Positions 22,150-30,844 of a DNA stretch of 34,826 bases are shown in pieces; the first letter of the stretch is position 1; each line of letters opens with the position of its first letter. The notes beneath the pieces were generated by a model that saw only the letters and a program-made list of their open reading frames with translations, did not search any database and was not told the DNA's origin. Made by a program: the position numbers and the translations under genes. Source of the stretch: Acidobacteriota bacterium (lineage in GTDB: Bacteria > Acidobacteriota > UBA890 > WLXD01); the NCBI GenBank assembly GCA_029263335.1, contig JAJCXS010000071.1, positions 1 through 34,826 of the forward strand, given 5' to 3'.

Positions 22150-23992
22150 CGCTGGCGATTGGGATGAGAAGCGCGTCGAGAATGCGTTGCACGCGTGGGG
22201 TGTCGCGTAGCGGGCGTAGGTACGGATTCTCGAGCAGGGCCGGCAGCCAGAAGGCCCGGCGGTTCTCGGCGCTCTCGAGTACCGCGATGGCGGCGTCCTG
22301 TTCGCCCAGCGCGACATGAGCCGTGGCGATCGCCAGTGCGGCGGCTGTCGTGTCGAGTTGTTGCAACTCGACCAGCGTGGCTCGAGCGGCGGCGATGTCG
22401 CCATCGCCAGCTTCTGCGTATGCGCGAGCGCCGAGTTCCATCGCGTGTCCAGGCATGGTGGCGGCGCGCGCGCAGCTGCTGCGGGCCTCCGCGTATCGGC
22501 CACTGAGGTTAGCGATCGCGCACAGCCCGGCGTAGGCGCTTGCGAACGACTCGTCCAGATCGAGGGCCGATTCGAGCAGGCTGCGGGCCTCGACGAGTTC
22601 GCTGCCAAGAATCAGGCTCCAGGCATGGCTGACGGAGATCGAGATCGATTCGGGCTGCAGCGCAAGAGCGGCGCCTGTGCTCACCGCAGCTTCCTCGACA
22701 CGCCCCATGCGGCGCTGGTAGCGGCCGTACCGCTCGAGCGCGAATGCCGATTGAGGCTCCAGCCCGACGGCTGTCTGGAAGCGTCGTTCAGCCTCGGGCC
22801 AGTCCTGGTTTCGTTCCGCGGCTACGGCCGCCAGTACCGCATGGGCCTCGGCGAGCGTCGGATCGAAGTCGAGTGCCGTGTGGGCGGCGGTGCGGGCCTC
22901 GGCGTAGGCGGTCGACGGGTTGGACCAGTTATTCCAGGCGAGGGTCGCCTGCACGTCCGCCAGCAGCGCCCAGGCGAGCGCATAGTTGGTGTCGATCTCC
23001 AAGGCGCGGCGGAAGTGATCGAGACTGCGGACGGCGTCGACCGGGCTGCCCCGGAGCGCGAGGAGTCGACCACGATCGAGTTCGACGCGTGCGGCTGGGT
23101 TTTCGGGCCGTACTTCGTCGATGCCGCGGAGCGCGGCCAACGCCAGAGCGATCTCACGCGTCGCCTGAGCCCCGACTTCCTGTTGGATCTCGATCCAGTC
23201 GTCGCCGCGTTCCTGGTAGCTGCCGCCCCAGATGAGCCGCTCCGTGGATGCCTGAATCAGTTCGAGGCTGACCAGAGTTCGCTGGGCTGAGCGCTGCACG
23301 GTGCCGTCGACGACGGCGTCGACGCCGAGCGCTTCGGCGATCGTCGAGGCGCTGGCGGCGGCATCCCGAGCCAATCGCGCCGCGCGCCCCGAGACCACAC
23401 GCACGGAGTCGATCGTCGTCATGTTGGCGATCAGTTGTTCGGTGAGTCCCTCGGCAAAGAAACGCTGTTGGGGGTCGTCGGAAAGTGCGCGCAACGGCAG
23501 AACCGCAATCGTTCTGATTTCGTTGGTCTCTGGCGTCGGCCTCATCTGCCACCAGGCCAGCAGCAGGATCGGTACGAGGCCCAGCGGCAACAGTTTTCGC
23601 CAGAGCGGCTGGTGCGGGCCGCGTTCACGGGGAGCGTCCAGCGGCTCCGTGTCCGTTGCCGGCGAGCTGACAGGAGCTACCAGCCGGTAGCCACGCTTGG
23701 GCAGTGTTTCGATGTAGCGTGGCTCACGCGCATCGTCGCCCAGGGTGCGTCGGAGTTCCGAGATGCAGCGGCTCAGCGCCGCTTCGCCGACGTAGGTGTC
23801 GGCCCACACGACGCTGATGATGTCTTCTTTCGAGCGAACGTTGCCCGCGTGCGTGACCAGATCGAGAAGCACGGCCATGACCCTCGGCTCGACGCGCGTT
23901 TCTTCTGTGCCGCGGGTCAGTACGCCGCTGCTGGCGTCGAGTGTCCAGTCGCCGATTTGCAGCAGTCGGGACGGTTCGCGAGAAATCGTCAT
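22142..23992 (-). CDS. CadC-like membrane transcription regulator: winged helix, TM, TPR repeats
   Basis: The 616-residue protein has an N-terminal OmpR/CadC-type winged helix at about 10-108 (VEPRVMAVLLDLVTHAGNV, LSRCISELRRTLGDDA, YIETLPKRGYRLV). One transmembrane helix follows at about 130-148 (LLPLGLVPILLLAWW). Next is a FlgO-like segment at about 160-260 (IAVLPLRALSDDPQQRFFAE, FAEGLTEQLIANM), then TPR repeats to the end (EAERRFQTAVGLEPQSAFAL). DNA binding is cytoplasmic and the TPR part should be periplasmic, so it could sense envelope conditions and act directly on promoters. This architecture is abundant in Acidobacteriota. Its start overlaps the tamB stop (ATGA) and its end overlaps the Omp85 start, an embedded position that suggests control of envelope genes. 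The target is unknown. Confidence 0.9.
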   Translation of the reverse strand: MTISREPSRLLQIGDWTLDASSGVLTRGTEETRVEPRVMAVLLDLVTHAGNVRSKEDIISVVWADTYVGEAALSRCISELRRTLGDDAREPRYIETLPKRGYRLVAPVSSPATDTEPLDAPRERGPHQPLWRKLLPLGLVPILLLAWWQMRPTPETNEIRTIAVLPLRALSDDPQQRFFAEGLTEQLIANMTTIDSVRVVSGRAARLARDAAASASTIAEALGVDAVVDGTVQRSAQRTLVSLELIQASTERLIWGGSYQERGDDWIEIQQEVGAQATREIALALAALRGIDEVRPENPAARVELDRGRLLALRGSPVDAVRSLDHFRRALEIDTNYALAWALLADVQATLAWNNWSNPSTAYAEARTAAHTALDFDPTLAEAHAVLAAVAAERNQDWPEAERRFQTAVGLEPQSAFALERYGRYQRRMGRVEEAAVSTGAALALQPESISISVSHAWSLILGSELVEARSLLESALDLDESFASAYAGLCAIANLSGRYAEARSSCARAATMPGHAMELGARAYAEAGDGDIAAARATLVELQQLDTTAAALAIATAHVALGEQDAAIAVLESAENRRAFWLPALLENPYLRPLRDTPRVQRILDALLIPIASDE

Positions 23993-26900
23993 CGGCGAAT
24001 TCTCTGCTGCACGAGAAAGTCGATGCCGAACGAACCGTCCTCGTCGCGGGTCCCCTTGACCCTGACGCGAGGCGACAGCTGATACTCGACCGTGATCAGC
24101 TGATCTTCGCTCGTGGACAGCAGCCTGGAATAGGTCAGATAGACGTTCCGATCGAGGCGCTTGCCGAGCGTGACCCGGGCGGTTGCGTCGGTTTCCTTAC
24201 CCGAGATCGTCGGCGAGATCCGGAAGCGATCCACGCCGAAGAGCCGGCGGGCGCCGCTCTCGACCTCCGAAAAGTAGGCGTCGGTGAGGTAGCGAGTGGC
24301 CTGCAGGCCGAGCGCCTGCTGGTAGCGGTCGGGGTCCTGGATCGTGTTGCTGTCGGGCTCCTCGCCGAACGCGAGCAGATTGAATAGTTCCAGGTCGGAG
24401 AGCGTCGGGGTCGACGTGTAATCGAAATCGACCCCGCGGGTGAGCGAGCCGGAGAAGCGCATGTCGACGGTGTATCGGCGCATCTCGGTGCGGGCCCGTA
24501 CCTCGAACGTTGCTTCGGTCTCGAACGGGTTGTTGAACTCGACAGTGCCCTGCAACACGTCGAAGTTGTTTCCGTTCCAGAACAAGCGACCGGATAGCAG
24601 CGACGTTCGCCCTAGCACCACAGGCTGCGCTGCAGTGCCGCGCACGTCGAAATCGGCGGACACCTCGACATCGGCGAGGTTATTGTCGATGAAAAGGTCC
24701 TTGTTGCCACGAACCGCGACCGCCAGGTTGATCGAGTCAAGGAAGGGGTCTGGGTCGGTCTCCGGGGCGTCGAGCAATTCGAGCAGCGCGCGGTCGCTCT
24801 CGTACTCGCGGCGATACTGCAGCTCCGCCATGTCGATGGTGCCGGACAGCAGTGAACGTTCGGGCGTGCCGTCGTGCACAAGGTCAGCGCTGGCGGTAAA
24901 TCGCACCTCACGCTCCAGACGGATGACGGCGCCATCCACACGAACCGCGAGGCTGAACGATTGCGGGACGTTGCGGCGCAGGAAGATCTCGCCACCGCCG
25001 GTCACGTCACCGCCGCCGAGGGTGCCGCGTACCGCGCTGATCCCGATGCGGCGATCCTGAAAATCGAGACGGGCGGAGACGTCCTCAACGGGCTGCCGCA
25101 AGGTTGGCGGCGACAGGACGACATCGCGCAGGTCGGCGAAGCCCTGATAGGCGAGATCGGAACTGTCGCCGTAGATCCGCAGATCGAGCTCGGCGGCGCC
25201 GCCAGTGCCCCAATAGGGGCTGAGCACGTTGAGCGCTTCGAACCCCAGCGCGCCATCCGCCCGCAGATCGATCTCGAGCGTGTCGAGGTCGACCGTGCCG
25301 CGGAGCGCGAAATCGGTTCGTCCTCCAACCAGCCGGGTCAATGGTGGCAGCGCCAGTGCCCCGCCACCGATGTGGGCGGTCACGGGTTCGGCAAGTTCGG
25401 TGCGGTACTGCTGCATGCGGAGATCGAGCTGTTCCAGGGCAACATCGCCCTGCCACTCGCGCGGATCGGCTCCCGAGCCGGCGATGTCAACCGATGCGGT
25501 TACGGATCCGCCGTTGACCAGACGGTGAACCGCGGGCGAGCGAGCGAACATCGGCTCGAGCGGCAACGCGCTGACGGACATCTGCAGGCTGGAGGTGGCC
25601 GTCGCGGAGGCACCGGTGAAAGCGTCGAGCGCCAGGTTGCCGGTCAGTGTCAGTGGCTGGGCCCCGAGATGTCCCTGGAAGTCAGCGATATGCAGACGGC
25701 CGTCGGCCGCCTCCAGCGAAGCGGCGTCGATGGTTAACGGATACGGCCAGTCGGCGTCGAGCAGGAGTTCTTCAAGGTGTACCGAACCACGAAGCCTGGG
25801 GGCTTCCGTCGTGCCCCGTAGCTCCGCGTCGAGCACCAGCGTTCCCGCGGTGGTGAAGTTCGGGTCGTACAGGTGAAGCGCGTTGGCGGGAAGGCTGCCG
25901 CGGATGTGTCCCGCGAGAGTTCCCGTTCTGAGGTCGATCACCGGGGAGAGCTCGGCCGCGCCGGCTTCGGTCTGAAGGGTCGCGGATACCGCGGCGCGCG
26001 AGTTCACCAGCGTTATCGCCAGCGTTTCGGCTCTCGCCGCGAAGGCGCCACGGCTGACCGCCAGGCCCAGGATCGAGCCCTCGCCACGGAGCTGGTCGGG
26101 CGCCGACAGCGCGCCGGACACCTCGAGATCGGCGCGCCCCTGGATCATCAGATCGTCCGGCAGAGCCACGCCCGAGTGGATGAACAACAAACGGGCGATC
26201 TGGGCGTCGGCAGCGACTCGTGCGGCTGTCGGGTAGGGGAAGTGCGTTTCGACTGTGGCCGAAGCGGACCAGCCGCCGGCCGGTGGTCGTGGCAATGGCG
26301 TCATCTGGGCCACGGTCGTGCGTGCGACCCCGGGCGGATCGAGTACCTCATCCGGGCTGGCGATCGCGCGGGCGGCGACGATACCGTTGTCCGCGCGCAT
26401 GCTCAGCACCACGGATCCCAACGCTACGTTGGCGGCCGTGGCGTCGCTCCAGTGCAACGTGCCGCTGCCCGACAGACTCGTCACCGGGCCGCTCAGGTTC
26501 ACGGTACCGGCCACGGGCCCACCGAGGTCGGCGTTCACACCGAGCAATTCGCTCATCGGCGCCAACTCGAAGCGCGTAACCTCCGCGCCGAGCGTGAGTT
26601 GGCGGTCGGTTGGGCCATACAACCCGGAAGCGACAACGGACCCGGCGCCTATCCCGAGTTGGAGACGATCGAACAGCCAGAGTTCCTCGGCTTTGCGACC
26701 CGACAGAGTCAGGACGTCGAACCGCGCCCCCGGAACAACGACGTCGCTTCCAGACAATCGGGCGGTGCCGGTTAGCGGCCGACCGAACTGGCCACGAAAT
26801 CCGAGATCGCCAGTCAGCATGCCCTCGGCGGTCCACTCCGGGCCGTCGAACTGCACGTCGAGGCTGGCGGGGTAGTTTCGTAGCTGCAGCTGAACGTCAT

Positions 26901-28740
26901 AGTCAGCAACGTCGGAACTCGGCGATGCCCCACGAACGGGCAACCGGATGTGGGCCTGGCCGACAATGTGGCCGTCACCTCGCCGCGCGCGGAGATTGCG
27001 TGTCGTGACCATCCCCTCGACCGTGAGTAACTCGGCGTTGACGTCGCCGATGCGGACATCGGCGATAGCCAGACCCCTTGCCGAAACGCTGCCGGTCAAC
27101 AGGGGGGCTCGGACAGTCCCCGCCAGCTGCACGCGCGCATTGCCGGCGCCACGAAGTCCCAAGCGTTCCACTGGCGCACGATTGACCGACCGAGCCTGGG
27201 CCACCACGTGATCGAGAATGCGTAGATCGCGCCCCTCGAACACCCCGTCGACGGCCAGCGTGCCATCAAGATCGATGGCACCGCGCACATCGAGATGGGC
27301 GCCGGGAAGGTCAGCGGTCGCCGTGTGGAGCTCGATGGTTCCATCGGCCACCGAGTAGCGTGCCGTGAGCTCGCCCGGCAGGGGCAGAGTCGGAATTCGC
27401 ACGCGTTGGCCAGCGTCGATGTCGCGCCCGTCGCCGCTGCTGGGGTTGCCGGTCACCGCATTGCGGACGTCGGCGACGCGCACCGTGAACGAGCCAGCTC
27501 CCCGCACGGTTTCCAGAAAGGGCTGCTGCCAGGCCAGGGTGCCGTCGCCATCGAGTGCCCCGGCCAACCGGAGGCCCGCGAGCTGGTCCCACGCGGTGAA
27601 ACTCGCAGCGTCGATCGCTGTGGCCCGGTAGGTCGCCTCGATTCTGCTCGGCTGCACCGACGAATCCACCAGCAACTCACCCACGATATCGCCGCCATAG
27701 ACCCCGCTGCGCACGTTTCGTAGCGCGACCAGGCCGCGCCGCAGCTGCAGGTCGGTGGAGAAGGACTCGACATCCAATCCCATGAAGCGTGCAGAGGTGG
27801 CGTTCAAGCGCCCCGCCGCGACCGTGGCGCCGTCGCGCACCTGCAAAGTGCCCTGAAAACTGGCACGACCCGAATGATCCTGGATCCCAGGCGGTACCCA
27901 GATCTTGAAGACATCGGCCAACGCCAGATCGGCGCGCAGCTCGAGGTCGACATTCGCCAGCCCGCGTAGCGCGCCCTCTGCGGTGAGCGTGCTGTCGCCA
28001 ATCGTCAGGCGAACCATGTCGAGGTCCGCTACGCGCGGCCGCGTGCCGTAGACCACTTCGAGTTCCAGCGGTGTCAGCAGCGAGGTGGGGCCGTTACGCG
28101 AGGTGAGATCGAGGCGCCCCGAATCGATGTGGAACTGGCCGGCACCTCGTCCTGTGCCCAGGCCGAGTCGGCCCACGCCTTCCGGGTCGAGACTCAGATT
28201 CACCCCGAAGATCTCGCCAGCGATGCCGGTGCTGGCATCGCCGATGGACAACTCCCCGTCGACGATACGCGCGCGCCGCACGGTTACGTCGATCGGCTCG
28301 AGGGGAGATGGCGCGGAATCGTCGTCCGTCTCCAGCGGCAGCCGTAGCGCGATCTTGGGACGATCGAGTTCGATGTTCTCGATGGCGATTTCCTGTGTCA
28401 ACAGCTCGATCGCCCCGAACTCCGCCAGCACTCTGTCGACCTCCAGCAGCGGATCGGACTCTTCGCCCACGCGAACACGGCCCATTTCGAGGCGGGGTGG
28501 TACGACGTCGAGCTGGAGCCGCCCGATGCTGACGGGCATCCCGAATGCCGCGCTGCCGCGGATCTCGAGCAGGCGCCGCACCTGCTCGGCCGCTGTGCCG
28601 GTCTCGAGCACGTACCAGGCGATCAGGAAGGTCAGCACCATCAGCGCGGTTACTGCGCGCAGCACACCGAGTGCGTGTCGGCCGATAGGACGGCCCCTCG
28701 CGGGGCCGCGGGAATGCCTGGCATCCGCTGGGGAGGTCAC
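23989..28740 (-). CDS. tamB: TamB-family inner-membrane-anchored translocation/assembly protein
   Basis: The 1583-residue protein has one N-terminal transmembrane helix (about 29-47, VTALMVLTFLIAWYVL). An AsmA-like start follows (FGMPVSIGRLQLDVVPPRLE), then a very long beta-rich region typical of the periplasm-spanning beta-taco fold. It ends with a TamB/DUF490 domain (about 1350-1583: VLQGTVEFNNPFETEATFEV, DVRGTAAQPVVLGRTSLLSG, DLELFNLLAFGEEPDS). TamB-type proteins link the two membranes and take part in outer-membrane protein assembly and phospholipid transport. Length exceeds E. coli TamB (about 1260). The GTG start overlaps the BCCP stop (GTGA), and its own stop overlaps the regulator start. 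The Omp85 partner lies two genes downstream, the reverse of the enterobacterial tamA-tamB order. Confidence 0.92.
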   Translation of the reverse strand: MTSPADARHSRGPARGRPIGRHALGVLRAVTALMVLTFLIAWYVLETGTAAEQVRRLLEIRGSAAFGMPVSIGRLQLDVVPPRLEMGRVRVGEESDPLLEVDRVLAEFGAIELLTQEIAIENIELDRPKIALRLPLETDDDSAPSPLEPIDVTVRRARIVDGELSIGDASTGIAGEIFGVNLSLDPEGVGRLGLGTGRGAGQFHIDSGRLDLTSRNGPTSLLTPLELEVVYGTRPRVADLDMVRLTIGDSTLTAEGALRGLANVDLELRADLALADVFKIWVPPGIQDHSGRASFQGTLQVRDGATVAAGRLNATSARFMGLDVESFSTDLQLRRGLVALRNVRSGVYGGDIVGELLVDSSVQPSRIEATYRATAIDAASFTAWDQLAGLRLAGALDGDGTLAWQQPFLETVRGAGSFTVRVADVRNAVTGNPSSGDGRDIDAGQRVRIPTLPLPGELTARYSVADGTIELHTATADLPGAHLDVRGAIDLDGTLAVDGVFEGRDLRILDHVVAQARSVNRAPVERLGLRGAGNARVQLAGTVRAPLLTGSVSARGLAIADVRIGDVNAELLTVEGMVTTRNLRARRGDGHIVGQAHIRLPVRGASPSSDVADYDVQLQLRNYPASLDVQFDGPEWTAEGMLTGDLGFRGQFGRPLTGTARLSGSDVVVPGARFDVLTLSGRKAEELWLFDRLQLGIGAGSVVASGLYGPTDRQLTLGAEVTRFELAPMSELLGVNADLGGPVAGTVNLSGPVTSLSGSGTLHWSDATAANVALGSVVLSMRADNGIVAARAIASPDEVLDPPGVARTTVAQMTPLPRPPAGGWSASATVETHFPYPTAARVAADAQIARLLFIHSGVALPDDLMIQGRADLEVSGALSAPDQLRGEGSILGLAVSRGAFAARAETLAITLVNSRAAVSATLQTEAGAAELSPVIDLRTGTLAGHIRGSLPANALHLYDPNFTTAGTLVLDAELRGTTEAPRLRGSVHLEELLLDADWPYPLTIDAASLEAADGRLHIADFQGHLGAQPLTLTGNLALDAFTGASATATSSLQMSVSALPLEPMFARSPAVHRLVNGGSVTASVDIAGSGADPREWQGDVALEQLDLRMQQYRTELAEPVTAHIGGGALALPPLTRLVGGRTDFALRGTVDLDTLEIDLRADGALGFEALNVLSPYWGTGGAAELDLRIYGDSSDLAYQGFADLRDVVLSPPTLRQPVEDVSARLDFQDRRIGISAVRGTLGGGDVTGGGEIFLRRNVPQSFSLAVRVDGAVIRLEREVRFTASADLVHDGTPERSLLSGTIDMAELQYRREYESDRALLELLDAPETDPDPFLDSINLAVAVRGNKDLFIDNNLADVEVSADFDVRGTAAQPVVLGRTSLLSGRLFWNGNNFDVLQGTVEFNNPFETEATFEVRARTEMRRYTVDMRFSGSLTRGVDFDYTSTPTLSDLELFNLLAFGEEPDSNTIQDPDRYQQALGLQATRYLTDAYFSEVESGARRLFGVDRFRISPTISGKETDATARVTLGKRLDRNVYLTYSRLLSTSEDQLITVEYQLSPRVRVKGTRDEDGSFGIDFLVQQRIRR

Positions 28741-29261
28741 TCGATCGTCGCCAGGAGGGTTCCGCCCTCCACGCCCTGACCTTCCTCCACGAGCACCGAG
28801 ACGACGATGCCGTCGCGGGGTGCTTTGAGTTCGTTCTCCATCTTCATAGCCTCGAGAACGATGATGCCATCGCCACGGGTCACCGCGGTACCCTCGGCGG
28901 TGAGGATCTTGACGACACGGCCAGGCATCGGCGCGACGATTTGCACCGGACCGTCAGGGCCGGCGCCGTCCTTGACGATCCGACGTTTGCGCGCGTCGGA
29001 GGCCCGGCTTCGGATCACTCGGCTCAAGAGGTGAACCTCGAGGACCTCTTCATCAGCGCTGTTCTCGTCGATGTGTACGTCGTACGACTTTCCCTCGATC
29101 AGGAGCGAATAGACCCGCGGCTCCGGAGTGCGCCAGTCCAGGCACACCGTTTCTCCATCGCCGTCATCGTCGAGCCGACGCAGGCACACCTCGCCGTCTT
29201 CGCGGGCAACGCGATAGCGGCGCGCCGTGTCGTCGCCTTCGAGCTGCACTTCGATGATCAT
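28737..29261 (-). CDS. Biotin carboxyl carrier protein of an acyl-CoA carboxylase
   Basis: The 174-residue protein ends in a biotinyl/lipoyl domain (about 105-174) with the biotin site EAMKMENELKAP, biotin on Lys140, preceded by APMPGRVVKI. The N-terminal 100 residues hold a charged, beta-rich segment (YSLLIEGKSYDVHI) like the region before the biotinyl domain in alpha subunits of propionyl/methylcrotonyl-CoA carboxylases. It carries the carboxyl group between the carboxylase encoded upstream and a carboxyltransferase. No carboxyltransferase gene is in the window, so the acyl-CoA substrate is unknown. Its ATG overlaps the accC stop (ATGA) and its stop overlaps the tamB GTG. Confidence 0.93.
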   Translation of the reverse strand: MIIEVQLEGDDTARRYRVAREDGEVCLRRLDDDGDGETVCLDWRTPEPRVYSLLIEGKSYDVHIDENSADEEVLEVHLLSRVIRSRASDARKRRIVKDGAGPDGPVQIVAPMPGRVVKILTAEGTAVTRGDGIIVLEAMKMENELKAPRDGIVVSVLVEEGQGVEGGTLLATIE

Positions 29262-30781
29262 CGAGAAAAGTCCCTTAGCCCCGAGTTGCGGCCGGCGAGC
29301 TTCCAGGGCGAACGGGAACCGTTGTGGATCTGGAAAGCACGGGCTTCTTCGCGCAGGAAGGTGTGCAATGCGGCGGCGATGGCAGCAACATCGTCGATCT
29401 CGTCGTGACGGTCATGGTCGGGGCCGAGCACTCCATCTTGAAGTAGTTCGTCGAGATAGCCGGTGTCGAAGTCGCCGGCGATGAAGGCGGGGTCCTCGAT
29501 GATGCGCTGAAACAGCGGGATCGTCGTGGCGATCCCTACCACCTTGTATTCCTGCAAAGCTCGCCGCATACGTGCCAGTGCCGTGCTGCGATCGTGGCCC
29601 CAGGCGACCAGCTTGGAGATCATCGGGTCATAGTAGATGGGTACGTCGTAGCCTTCGTATAGTGCCGAGTCGTCGCGGATTCCCGGCCCGCCCGGCACCC
29701 GCAGGCCTTCCACCAGTCCGGGGCAGGGGGAGAACCCGTTGGCCGGATCCTCGGCGTAGATGCGGCACTCGATCGCCGCGCCCTTCAGAGAGATGTCCTC
29801 CTGTCTCCAGGGCAACGGCTGGCCCTCGGCTACCGCGATCTGGGCTGCGACGAGATCGATCCCGGTGACCATCTCGGTAACGGCATGCTCGACCTGGAGC
29901 CGTGCGTTGACCTCGATGAAGTAGAAGTCTCGTTGCTCGTCGAGCAGGAACTCCACGGTGCCGGCATTGCTGTACCCGGCTTGCGCCGCGATGGCCAGCG
30001 CCGCGACGCCCATGCGTTCGCGCAGGTCGTCGCTGAGAATCGGTGAGGGAGACTCTTCCACAACCTTCTGGTGCCGCCGTTGCAGCGAGCACTCGCGCTC
30101 GCCCAGATGAATACGGTTGCCGTGCTCATCGCAGAGGATCTGAATCTCCACGTGGCGTGGGTTGAGGATCGCCTTCTCGATGTAGACACGGCCATCGCCG
30201 AACGCCGAATTGGCTTCCGAGGAGGCCGATCGCAGCGACGACTCGATATCGGCGGGGTCGTCAACGCGCCGCATGCCTTTGCCGCCGCCGCCTGCCACCG
30301 CCTTGAGCATTACGGGATACCCGAGTTCGGCCGCGATACTTCTGGCCGTGTCGGCATCCTCCACGGGCTCGGGGCTGCCAGGTACCGTGGGCGCACCGGC
30401 CGCCAGGGCGATCTGGCGCGCACGGTTCTTGTCGCCAACCGACTCCATCACCTCGGGCGCAGGGCCGATGAACGTGAGCCCGGCAGCCACTGCCGCGCGC
30501 GCGAAGTCGGCGTTCTCCGCCAGAAAACCGTAGCCGGGATGAACGGCGTCCGCGCCCGACTCGGCGGCTATCTCGAGCAGGCGATCGATCCTCAGATAGG
30601 AATCGGCCGCGGGCGCGGGCCCCAGGCGATAGGCCCGCGACGCGTAGCGCACGTGGAGCGCCTCGCGATCGGCATCCGAATACACGGCCACAGCCTCGAT
30701 ACCGAGGTCTCGGCACGCGCGGATGATCCGTACGGCGATTTCGCCGCGGTTAGCCACCAGGATCCGTTTGATCTTCGCCAT
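29258..30781 (-). CDS. accC: Biotin carboxylase subunit of an acyl-CoA carboxylase
   Basis: The 507-residue ATP-grasp enzyme has ILVANRGEIAVRIIRACRD at the N terminus, HPGYGFLAEN, the glycine-rich ATP loop KAVAGGGGKGMR, HVEIQILCDEHGN, ERECSLQRRHQKVVEESPSP, and the catalytic EVNARLQVEHAVTE. It carboxylates biotin on the carrier protein with bicarbonate and ATP. The C-terminal 60 residues extend beyond E. coli AccC (about 450), as in propionyl-CoA-type split alpha subunits; the symbol denotes the biotin carboxylase role and not certainly acetyl-CoA carboxylase. The start is ATG at 30781. The gene heads the coupled run that continues through tamB to pdxA; 63 bases separate it from the gene upstream. 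Confidence 0.94.
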   Translation of the reverse strand: MAKIKRILVANRGEIAVRIIRACRDLGIEAVAVYSDADREALHVRYASRAYRLGPAPAADSYLRIDRLLEIAAESGADAVHPGYGFLAENADFARAAVAAGLTFIGPAPEVMESVGDKNRARQIALAAGAPTVPGSPEPVEDADTARSIAAELGYPVMLKAVAGGGGKGMRRVDDPADIESSLRSASSEANSAFGDGRVYIEKAILNPRHVEIQILCDEHGNRIHLGERECSLQRRHQKVVEESPSPILSDDLRERMGVAALAIAAQAGYSNAGTVEFLLDEQRDFYFIEVNARLQVEHAVTEMVTGIDLVAAQIAVAEGQPLPWRQEDISLKGAAIECRIYAEDPANGFSPCPGLVEGLRVPGGPGIRDDSALYEGYDVPIYYDPMISKLVAWGHDRSTALARMRRALQEYKVVGIATTIPLFQRIIEDPAFIAGDFDTGYLDELLQDGVLGPDHDRHDEIDDVAAIAAALHTFLREEARAFQIHNGSRSPWKLAGRNSGLRDFSR

Positions 30782-30844
30782 CTGTGAAAGGTACCCCGGC
30801 GCACCGTCGCGGCCAAACGCACTCAGGGCGAGGAGATCAGGCTG

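Noticed and set aside
22150-22608. Upstream extension of the Omp85 frame to give 1077 residues
   Set aside because: It overlaps the TPR gene in another frame and would bury the clear signal peptide that starts at 22149.
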